From Anthoceros angustus (lineage: Eukaryota; Streptophyta; Anthocerotopsida; Anthocerotales; Anthocerotaceae), in assembly GCA_010909165.1 (NCBI GenBank), contig MU008163.1:1054001-1118000 (forward strand): a stretch of DNA of 64,000 nucleotides, given 5' to 3'. The notes under the pieces are model-generated. The model saw nothing but the letters and a program-made list of their open reading frames with translations. It did not search any database and was not told the DNA's origin. Position 1 is the stretch's first letter. The number at the start of each line of letters is the position of its first letter. Shown in pieces: positions 55,424 to 64,000 of the stretch. The position numbers were made by a program, and so were the translations under genes.

Positions 55424-57279
55424 GGACCTCCATCCGATCCGGAGTAAGTCGGTGGGTTCTCGGACCTAATCGGGACCCTCGGGTCACAGAGTGGTGGTCC
55501 AGTCTCACCCTCTTGGCCCTCTTGGCCTCTAACTCCTTTGTGCCCTCTTTCTCACAGGGCTCGGAGGAGGTGAGGGGTCAGGAGCAAGCTCTTTTGCCCC
55601 TTCACAGCCGGGGCAGGGGCCGGCTCGAGGTGGGCTGCGCGGTGACCTCCAGCTCCTTGCGTCCCTTCTGCTCCTTACCGCCTCTTGACCTCTTGCCACT
55701 CCGTGGGCGGGGGAGTGGCACCTTCGAGGTCTTTGCGTTGGTAAGCGGCTTTGCCTCTTGGCTCTTGCTGAGTTCGTCGGGGCTCGGCGGTGTCGTTGTT
55801 ATTGTTGTTGCCGTCTGCGGGGCCGCCCTCGGCATCGACTCCCTCTGCTTGCTGCTCGGAGGGCACCAAAAGGAGGAAGGGGAATCGCCTCCCAAACTTC
55901 CACAGGTGGTGAGGGGTTCGCTCAGGTATGGAGTCAGGAATCCCTCGATCGTCCTCCTCCAGTCGCTTGGTCTTGAAGGGCGACCCCCACCTCAGGCGCC
56001 CTTGCACGCTCTACAGCGGGGCCTCCTTCCGGGCGCCGCTCAAGCTCTCCTCCTTGAGCTCGAAATGTCCCCATACATGAATCGGTATGGGGATCGATAA
56101 GAGGCTTCTCGCTCCTTAGCTTGCGTGCCTCTGGCCCAGGTGAGATAATCCTTCCCAGTCCGCTCTCTTCCCATTGGCGCATGCGAGAATACACCAGTTA
56201 TCACCAAGGTGATCCACCTTGGTGGCGAGTTCAATGGACAATGATCCGGGCTACCGCCCTTAATCCGGCGGATCGGATATCAACCATCCGTTGGTTGTCG
56301 CTGCGTTCGAGCCTCGGCGCCGGTGGGCCCTATCTTCCCTTCGCCTTAAGGGCTCGGCACCGCCCCTTCTTCCTCCTTGAGCGGTTGTAGGCCATCCTCG
56401 GGACCTCAAGGTCCATCGCCTCGAGTCCTCCGGAGGTTCTTGGATCGGACCTCCTTGTTGATCGCCCGGCATCTTCGGGCAAACTCCGGACTAGATAGCG
56501 TTGTCAAGGTCCGAGACCATTTGGAACACGTCCGGATGCCACTCACCAATTCCCCACTTCCTCCGGCCGGGCGAAGTCCGGATAGCGCGGGTCACAATGT
56601 TGCGCTCCACGGTCCATGGCTCCCACTCCGTCGGCTTTTGGGTGCCATTGCTTCTCCTCCTCTTGTTCTTTGTAGGCTGGCGGTCGGCCGGCACGATGTT
56701 CCTCCTTGCGTTCGTTGCTCCAACCTTGGGCGTGCGCTCTAAGGCGCGCCCAAAAAAGCGCGAGCCGGATTGCGGGCGCAAGGGGCTGAGGTCTGCGGGC
56801 TGCGGACCTCCCTCCTTGGCGCGCTTGTGCTTCTGGGCGGAAGGCGCCTCTTCGTTGTCCATGCGCGAGTGCATGGCTTACTCGACCCTCGCCCGCCTGC
56901 GGCCTTACGCGCCGCGGCCGCGGGCGTGAATACCTGCCTGCGGCCTCGCAGGTTACAGTCTGACCTCAGCATGCCGACCTCCACTCGGGGCCGTCCGCGT
57001 GGCGCCGCCGTCATCCTCACGCCTCGCTCCTAGGTTACTTTCACTGGCGTACTTATCCTATTTTGACACTGGGTGGGTTCCGGACTTATCCGTTACTCGG
57101 CGTAGTCAGCTTGCCATAGTAATGCGGGGTCCGTTGTTCACTCAGTCGGAGTATACTCGAGCCTCGTCCGGCGCTACCCCAATTTATTCCTCCTTTTCCG
57201 CCTTATTTATCCTTCAATCCTAAAAAAGCGAAACCCTACTTATTTCCCTGCTCCCGAGTGCATAGCCCTGATTTGCGCC

Positions 57280-57985
57280 ACCAAGATCGTCAGCGGAAGG
57301 GGTGTGTCCGGAGGTTGATATGCATCGGGGCATCACCACCTTTTCTCGCATGCCTTCATTTACAACGTCACCGAGGCCTTTGTGTACTATTGATTTTATG
57401 TCTAATAAGCGGTGCATTCGAGGTGCTCGAGCTTGCAATGCCATCGTGAGGGCGTGCCACTTTGCATTGGTAGCGGAAAGGTTCGGATGGTTCTTGTAGA
57501 ACATATGCATTCATCTTTGAGCCTCGGACATTCGGCAAATTGTGGTAGTGGACATGCATGACTCACGCATGGAGATCGTAGGTTTTCAAATACACATGTA
57601 TGTGACGGCATGAGCATTAGGCAATTTTGGAAATTGTGTTTTGTGAGAGGACTTGGAAGTTTGACATGCCTAGTGATGGCTTTTGGGCTTGCATGGTATA
57701 TGCACAAGCTTAGGGGACTACATTTTGTGTTCGGATCAAAAACCCCTCATACTTCATACACTCATGTGTCAGCGGTGGTAGATAAGCGGCACTTTCGAAA
57801 AGTGACCTTTCAAACCTTGCTACCAGTTGTCCTTTTAGAAGTTATAGAACATCAAGCCATTCGTGTGCAACAGAGCTCCGCCCAACTAAGGGCAACGGGG
57901 TTCAAATCACAACTCGATTACATAGTTCGTTCCTTAAGCATGCAGTTGGTGGCCCTCAACCCGGTTCCTATGGTGCTAGCAGGAC
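57280..57985 (-). pseudogene. Unidentified coding-like fragment right of the LTR element
   Basis: A minus frame holds YKNHPNLSATNAKWHALTMA and LDIKSIVHKGLGDVVNEGMR (57290-57510). It may be the upstream part of the sequence interrupted by the retrotransposon. The plus-strand frame at 57610-58224 looks random and crosses a minisatellite, so it was not called. Confidence 0.25.
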
Positions 57986-57989
57986 ATGG

Positions 57990-58120
57990 CGCCTCCGGAT
58001 CTGATGCCCGGCTACTTGGCCCCATATGGCACATCGTAACATGCCCTCCGGATCTGGTAACCAGCTACTTGGCCCCATGTAGCTGCCGCCATGCCCTCCG
58101 GATCGTGACGTGGCTACTTT
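57990..58120. repeat. Minisatellite, three units of about 50 bp
   Basis: Units start CCTCCGGATC and contain GGCTACTTGGCCCCAT or a variant. The third unit is shortened. Confidence 0.85.
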
Positions 58121-58599
58121 GCATGCCCCGCATGCTACACACGAGAGAGAGGGGTTTTGTACAACAGCGGTCTTGTACCAACTTTGCTTGGGTGAGCGAA
58201 ATTTGTCCGGTTACAAAGGCGTGAACAAGATTTGTCCTACAAAGGGCAAATGTATCCGAGGACATGGCGCGTTATTGATGAGGCAGACTCGGGAGGCGTC
58301 ACGGTAGAAGCGGTCGAGCCGTTGGGCGAGACCGTTCTAGGGCCGTCGTTGACAGCGGGGAGGCGGCCGGTGGGGCGAGGCAGCCTACCACTCGACGAGG
58401 CGGTGGCGGGAATCTGTCTATCTTTTAAATTGCCTTGTGCAACCACTTTAAAATCTTTCTCTCTCTTTCACGGTTTTCACTTTCGCCCGAGTTTTCACTT
58501 TCACGCTTTTCGTTTGCCTTTTCACGGTTTGGGATTTATCCTTTCTAACTTTCTTCTTGCGTTGAAGGGGTGTACCGGCGATTTCGGATCACTCTGTCT

Positions 58600-60216
58600 T
58601 GAATAATACTTCTTTCTTTGTTCATTATACGGTCCGGAAAGAAAGTTAATCATTTGAAAATTTTCAAGCAGGAATATTTTGAGGCAATGGTAAATATCGG
58701 ATATACATATAATTTCACCCTGTAAATATGATATACTAACCTCAAATAGTGCAAACAACTCCTTTTGATTCTTGATAACTACAAACAAAAAAGCGAGTTA
58801 ATATTTTACCTCCATTTCAAGTCGAAGAAGATCTTGCTCGGTAAATACCTTTCTCACTAATGTGAGGCAATGGCTGTGAAGATTTCCCACACTACGGAAA
58901 TGTGATTGGGCGTTACGCAAAGTATCAACTTGAATTTGCATATTTGGTAAATACCAATATTAATATTTTCCTTGTTTACATACGTATTCTGAACTAACCT
59001 TTTGAATGTTTTTGTAGTTTCGGATCTTCCATGAGTCAACAAGTGCATGGTTTTAGCTCCTTATTTTCAATGGCTGTGATATTTCTACATTACCAAAACA
59101 CAAATTTCATTAGTACTACATAAAGATTCAAATAAACTATTAAAACAATATAAACCGATAACACTTACTTTTGGATCTCCATGTCTTGCTCTAGGGTTGT
59201 CTCGACCCATCTTCATTGCGATTGGCTGCTGGATCTTTGAGGCTATGTTCCCAAATGGGAACATATCTATTTTAAAATCTTGGAAGACTTGTGGATCTTG
59301 AAAGTTATCCATCCATTTTCCAAAGTCGACAAATTCTTCGATGGTCCATACGTTGGTGCATTATCTTGACTTTTTTCCTCTTTTGTCCTTTGAAAAGCAG
59401 TAATTAGTAAATACTAGTTACAAATATACTAATTATTAATTACAAATATACAATAGCAATTACGATGAGATATGGGTGTTGTTGATTTTGTCCATTGCTT
59501 CAATTTTCTCCTTAATTTCCTTGCGCAACTTGTGTTGACACTCATAAACAAATACATTAGTACTTATTTGTAAACAAATACATATAATACTAAGTGTTAT
59601 TGTTTACCTCAAAATCGATGAATTGAGATCGATGTCCATTAAACCTCGGACCAGTCATTGTTTCCAACTCTAATTGAGTGTTGTTGGAGATTCTTCTTAA
59701 TATCCTGTAACCATATACAACCGTAGTAAGTTGCCGATACCTATATTTCCGTTCTATAGTCCTAGAGGAAGTTGCAGAACCAAGTCTTTACCTTTTTAAT
59801 TTTTTCGAGTTGGACAGGCACCTGGCAAAGGAGCTGCAAGTCCTTTTTGTCCATTGATGTGAACATAGTGTGCTCCGTGAGTACTGTAACAAAGATATAG
59901 AGTTAGAAATGTTGACAGTAGATTCAATTCAGATAATTGTAATGTACTACCTTTCTCAACTATCTTTCGTATCTCAATGAGAGGATTTGAACTTGACTGT
60001 CATCATATCCTGGATCCCCATGGGTGAACATGGTTGTTCGATCGCCAGCTGTTAAGGTTTGTTGGGTCTCTACTATTGTGGTCGCTTTCTGGAGAAACAG
60101 TCATTTTAGCCATGGATTCATCAACCACAAAATGGATTTGGCGGCTGTAGGTAGAAATTATCATTACCTTCTTGGATGTCGACCATATCATCGTTGCTTT
60201 CATTCTCGGATGCCAT
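58600..60216 (-). CDS. Putative multi-exon gene, function unknown
   Basis: AT-rich minus-strand region with a series of short open blocks bounded by GT/AG-like signals: MASENESNDDMVDIQE (start at 60216); SNPLIEIRKIVEK (about 59960); LTEHTMFTSMDKKDLQLLCQ with VPVQLEKIKK (about 59800-59880); ISNNTQLELETMTGPRFNGH (about 59630-59690); KLRKEIKEKIEAMDKINN (about 59490-59530); EEFVDFGKWMDNFQDPQVFQ through NPRARHGDPK (59170-59340); RKVFTEQDLLRLEME (about 58810-58860); and VIKNQKELFALFE (about 58745-58780). These look like real exons of a small coiled-coil-rich protein, but no family is recognised. Exon 1 to 2 splicing does not resolve cleanly, so boundaries are approximate. Confidence 0.4.
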
Positions 60217-60219
60217 TCT

Positions 60220-60980
60220 GAAAAAAAAGCATCGGTCAGGCTAATGTACACAAAACAACGCTCAAACTTGAACAAGTTGGGTACATACAAGCGTTGTTAC
60301 AGACCTGTAATCAGTTTGTTGGGCGTGGTCGGGCGTAACCTGCGCTGGTATCTTTGTGTTGTGTGTGACTGTGTGGGGCACTGGTCGAGGTATGCTTGCG
60401 CAAGAACTATTACAGAGTCACGTAGCTGGGCAAGACACATAAGAAGGAGTCAAAACCCGAAACAGAGACATACCGAAGCAAAAGACATGGTTAGCTTATC
60501 TTGACGGCAGGCGGTTGGTGTTGCTGGTGGTTACTCTCGATGTTGGGCTCAGAGGGGATCTTTGTGAAGACTGTTGCCTGTCAAGACGGACTATTGCCTT
60601 TGTTTGGATTGAGTGCGGCCTGGGTCGGGTATGCGAATGAGCGTTGGGAGAGGTGGAGAACAAGCGCACAAAGAAGGTACAAAGGGTGTAAGCCCAAAAC
60701 CCAATCCAGGCCGCACCATACTAAGGAGATCAGCTGGGGGTGTGGCCGATCGCGCAGGAAAAGTGGGCGGGACCAGCGGCTGGGGGTAGTGGTTTAAATA
60801 GGGACAAGTTAGGCGTTAGGATGCTTCTTGGCGGGAGGCCACGGCTTCGAGGGTTGAACCGCGCCCGCCTTTCGGTCGGATGGGATGAAGAAGGTAAAAT
60901 TAGGTTTGGTGAGCTTAACTAGGTTTGGAAGGTGGGCGGGTCACAATCAAGACCTAGGGTTTGGAGTTAGGTTTGGAATT
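60220..60980. other. Intergenic region, possible promoter of the plus-strand gene to the right
   Basis: No supported gene. It leads into GAAGCTAGGGTTTCTTTGGC at about 61024-61043. The CTAGGGTTT word is frequent near plant transcription starts (telo-box-like). Confidence 0.4.
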
Positions 60981-61019
60981 CCAGGTTTGGTAAATTCAAA
61001 AAGCAGTAGCAGTGTGGAA

Positions 61020-64000
61020 GAGAGAAGCTAGGGTTTCTTTGGCAGGGTCTTACTTTCGGGTCTAAAGTCTTTTGGTAGGCTCAGAAGGCCAAGTTACAGC
61101 GCTTTTCTTTGTGTACGACTCTTCATATATACGTGAGGATGTCATTGTAGTTACCGCTTCATGGGCGTGCTTCACGTTAGGGTCTTTGCGAAGTCTAAGG
61201 TCTCGGATGCGAGGCGACCTATGGCAAATGGCGCTTCTGAAAGCGCTTGTGCGGCGGAACCGTTAAAAAAGCCAGCGTGGGTGAAGTTGATCTTCTGCCG
61301 GTGTTGTGTTTTCGTCGTTGTTCCTTCGGGGCCCTTTCTTCACTCTTTGGTTGAGCATGTGTTTTAGTCTTAATTCCTTCCTTTTCAGTAGTCCAAGAAG
61401 CTTGAGGCTTTGCTCAAGGAGAGAGTCAGTTCTAGTTTACTTTCTATGGTTCTTTAAGGCTCTTGTCCGAATGACAGGCCTTCTTTGTAGCTGTCGAAGT
61501 CCAAGTTGGTCAAGTTTTTGGTCCAAGGTTCTTTAACCCTCTTAAAAGGTTAAGGTTTCACGTCCTTTGTTCAAACTCCAAGGTTTTGTTAAGTTTCCTT
61601 CAAAGCCAAGGTTGTGTTTCTGCTGTTGAAGGTTGGTTTTCAAATGAAAGAGGTTCGTAGGTCCGAAGGTGAGGGTGTCTTTGCTCCTGGTTGTTTATCC
61701 GAAGGCTTTTGTTGTCCAGTTTGATGGCTTTGCTATCAGTTGTATTATGTTCGCGGAATATTGCCGCGGTGCGATTGTTTTGGTGCGCCAACACTTCTCT
61801 AGTTGTTTCAGGCCACAGTATTTGAGCCTGTGCGCCAGTGCTTTTGAGCGCTAGTGTCTTCAGGTCCAGTACTTCTCAGCGCTAGGACTTCTAATTCTTG
61901 TGCTTTTTAGCGCTTGGTTGTTAACGCTCGTCTATTTAGTGGTTGTGTTCTCAGGTTAGTGTGTCTTAGCTCTGGACTGTGCAGTTGCTTTTGTGTTTCC
62001 ATCGTTGCAGTTATCAGTTTGGAGTTTTGTTCCTTGGTTGCGTTCTGTGATTTGCATGTTGCTATGTGTCTGGTCCTTGCAAACATCTTTGATTCGAACT
62101 CATGTTTGTGTGGTGTGTTTTTTGTTTCAGTGAAGTACTGGCTGGGAGACGCTCAGATGTATAAGACGTTTTCTCGACGTAAGAACATTGGTTCATTGCT
62201 CATATGTCTGAGGTGTATGTCTCTGTGGTTTATTGTCCTACTTGTGTCGCATTGTTGTGTGACCTTTATTTTCCGCCCGGTTTGCTGCATTTTTGTTTTG
62301 TGTCGCTTTCTTTCCCATGCATGTGTGTCGATGTTATTTTGCGTAAGTCGATGTTGTATGTTCTTTGTTGTTTACAACAAAACTAATTGAACTGTGACCG
62401 ATGCTTGGACTAGAAACTACATAAGCTGATCGTTGTTTTTTCTAAGCTTGGTGTGTTATTAATTATCTTTTCCTTATCTGGTTGTGTGACTTTCATCAAG
62501 TCTGAGTTCAATTTGTTTTATTGTTTTGGACTTGATTGTGTTTGGTTGTTTTTTTCAGGTGAATCATACATTTTCTTAGCGAGACTGAAATTTGGAACAA
62601 GATCTGAGTCCGTCACTCGCCAACTGTGGTATGTTGCATGTCTATCAATCGTTTGTGTCTATGGCTCTCTGGCTGTGTCATGTTTGCAGGTCTTTTTGTG
62701 GTCTATTGGTACATGTGTTTTGTTTGTGTTATATATCGCTTTCCGATGCCCATGTCCTTTTGATGTATGTTTTCGGCAATAAGAACATTGGTTTATTTGC
62801 TCGGATGTCTTGATTGTGTATATGCATCTTTGTTTTATTGTCCTATAAGGTTGCATTGTTGTGTGACCTTTTTATTTCTTTTGTCTTTCTGCATTTTTGT
62901 TTGTTTTGGCTCTTTTCTTGGCGGTTGTTTGTGTCATCGTTGCTACCTTCGATGTTGTATGTGTTCTTTGTTGTTTACAACCAAAACTAATTAGGTGTGT
63001 TCTGGACTAGCATAAGATGTTGTTGTTTTCTGGGCTTCGGTGTGTTATTAATTATCTTTTGCTTATCTGGTTGTGTGACTTTCTGTTAAGTCCTGTACAG
63101 GTTCAATTTGTTTTATTGTTTTGGACTTGATTGTGTTTGGTTGTTTTTTTCAGGTGAATCATACATTTTCTTAGCGGAAATTTGGAACAAGATCACGTCA
63201 AATCTCACTATTGTGGTATGTTGCATGTCTATCAATCGTTTGTGTCTATGGCTCTGGCCGTCATGTTTGCGTCTTTGTGGTCATTGGTATGTGTTATGTT
63301 TGTGTTATATGCTCGACCGCCTCCAGATGTCCTTGACGGTGTATGTTTGCATCCTGTCATTGTCTTATACACAGGCTTCTGCATTGTTGTGTGATATTTT
63401 TCTTTTGCTGCCTGTTTGCTGGATTTTTTGTGTTCGTGTGCGCTTTCCGCGGGTTGATTTGTCTGACTGTTGTTGCCCACTTTTGTGTCTGACTGTCTTT
63501 GTTTGTGTATGTTTGTTTTGATAAGGCCTCAAGGGCTTTTGAACGCATTTTTTCTTAATATTTGTTCAATTTGTACTAACTACTATGGGAACTCTTTTAT
63601 TTTGTAGGACTTGAAATTCAAGTTTGAAGGCTGTGGCAACATCTTTACTCTGGTCTGTTGGGGAATGAAAAAAGTTTTTGCTGAATGGTTTGTATGCATG
63701 TTCTGCTGTTTTCGTTGTGTTTTCTTTGGGGCTTCTTTGCTTTCTTTGTTCACTTCACATCTCACTCGCCAGAAAGGTTTTTTTTTGTTTCAGGAAGGGT
63801 TTTGGTATTTGTTCTCTCTAACATGGACGTAGCTGATCTCTCTAACATAAAGCAAAGGGGATTTACAAGAATAACAATGTATAGATTTAAGGAGTGTTCT
63901 GTGTTACATCTCCCACTGTCCTTTTCTCTTAGATTGTCTTATAATCAACTGTCAGACCTTCCAGCAGGTTTTTATCTGGAATTCGCAAACACAATGTAAG
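61020..64000 (+). CDS. Partial plus-strand gene with T-rich introns (5' part), runs off the window
   Basis: After a CTAGGGTTT-containing leader the sequence is T-rich on plus, as plant introns are. Candidate exons are 62559-62628 (GESYIFLARLKFGTRSESVT, bounded by TTTTTTCAG and GTATGTTG), its duplicate 63154-63215, and 63933 onward, which follows TTTTCTCTTAG and encodes LSYNQLSDLPAGFYLEF. The last block fits a leucine-rich-repeat motif (LxLSxNxLxxLPxGF). An LRR protein is a guess from one repeat; start codon, phase and first exon are not established. Confidence 0.35.
61815..61935 (+). repeat. Degenerate AGCGCT-type short repeats
   Basis: GCGCCAGTGCTTTTGAGCGC, CTCAGCGCTAGGACTTCTAA and TTTTTAGCGCTTGGTTG repeat a TTxAGCGCTxG word three or four times at 25-35 bp spacing. 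Confidence 0.6.
62180..63370 (+). repeat. Tandem duplication of about 600 bp including a putative exon
   Basis: 62180-62780 and 62785-63370 share the same order of sequence: AAGAACATTGGTT, GTGTGACCTTT, GTTGTTTACAAC, GGTGTGTTATTAATTATCTT, then the CAG-flanked exon and GTATGTTGCATGTCTATCAA. A third partial start (near 63370, GCATTGTTGTGTGA) suggests a further truncated unit. The second exon copy is 8 bases shorter than the first. Confidence 0.88.

Larger units (their letters stand above)
42999..57268 (-). mobile_element. Ty3/gypsy LTR retrotransposon with about 4.3-kb LTRs
   Basis: Direct repeats 42999-47270 and 52766-57268 both begin TGTGGCGGGACTTT. The internal 5.5 kb, read on minus, encodes gag, protease, reverse transcriptase, RNase H and integrase in the Ty3/gypsy order. 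A primer-binding site and polypurine tract sit at the expected places. LTRs of this size exceed those of most plant gypsy elements. All domains are frameshifted and the LTRs have diverged by many small indels, so the element is old or the sequence is error-rich. GCGCC at 42994-42998 and 57275-57279 could be the target duplication, but six extra bases intervene on the right. Confidence 0.88.
52766..57268 (-). repeat. 5' LTR (right copy)
   Basis: Collinear with 42999-47270. It is about 230 bp longer, mostly because a block of about 180 bp is tandemly duplicated at 53425-53785. The right tip is degraded: CATAGCCCTG here against CATAGCCCACA in the other LTR. Confidence 0.9.

Noticed and set aside
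57610-58224. 204-residue plus-strand open frame
   Set aside because: No recognisable motif, and its 3' part is a three-unit minisatellite; the frame is probably chance.
60501-60922. Plus-strand frames with Trp/Gly/Arg-rich content
   Set aside because: No motif, no splice context, low-complexity composition.
62140-62176. CAGATGTATAAGACG resembles a sequencing-adapter mosaic end
   Set aside because: It lacks several bases of the real motif and sits in continuous intron-like sequence; a chance partial match is more likely.

Overview
The window looks like nuclear DNA of a land plant. It carries a cysteine-rich STIG1-family secreted protein, a 4-coumarate:CoA ligase-like (4CL-like) acyl-activating enzyme split by five short GT-AG introns, a Ty3/gypsy retrotransposon, a LINE 3' end with a (GTT)n-type tail and a CACTA-type terminus. 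The mobile DNA family described below, the short introns and the T-rich introns near the right end suggest a non-seed plant (bryophyte, lycophyte or fern), but the species cannot be fixed from the sequence.

Layout. 1-9.4 kb: three tandem, partly truncated copies of a segment holding a STIG1-like gene (minus) head to head with a 4CL-like gene (plus). Only the third 4CL copy has all six exons, and it carries frameshifts in exon 1. 9.4-14.8 kb: minisatellites, a gag-like fragment, the left-end remnant (D) of a DNA element, a truncated LINE and a CACTA terminus. 14.8-23.9 kb: element A, bounded by matching inverted repeats, with a DNA amino-methyltransferase-like gene on minus and a DUF7869-like gene on plus, transcribed divergently. 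26.0-36.5 kb: element B, with an excellent about 32-bp terminal inverted repeat, a 4-bp AATC target duplication and the same two genes in the same divergent order, badly decayed and internally duplicated. 37-43 kb: tandemly duplicated decayed coding sequence, probably another old mobile element. 43.0-57.3 kb: a minus-strand Ty3/gypsy element with unusually long (about 4.3 kb) LTRs around a 5.5-kb gag-pol region. 58.6-60.2 kb: a probable small multi-exon gene on minus. 61-64 kb: the start of a plus-strand gene with T-rich introns and an internal tandem duplication that includes a putative exon.

The most interesting content is elements A, B and D: a family of roughly 9-10 kb DNA elements pairing a methyltransferase of beta-class motif order with a DUF7869-type protein that may be the transposase. 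GC-rich perfect palindromes sit in and near introns of these genes, and their centres differ between copies while the palindrome is kept. Almost every reading frame in the window is broken by 1-6 base indels. Either most of this is decayed repeat DNA, or the assembly has residual indel errors; both are possible, so frame-dependent calls are hedged.
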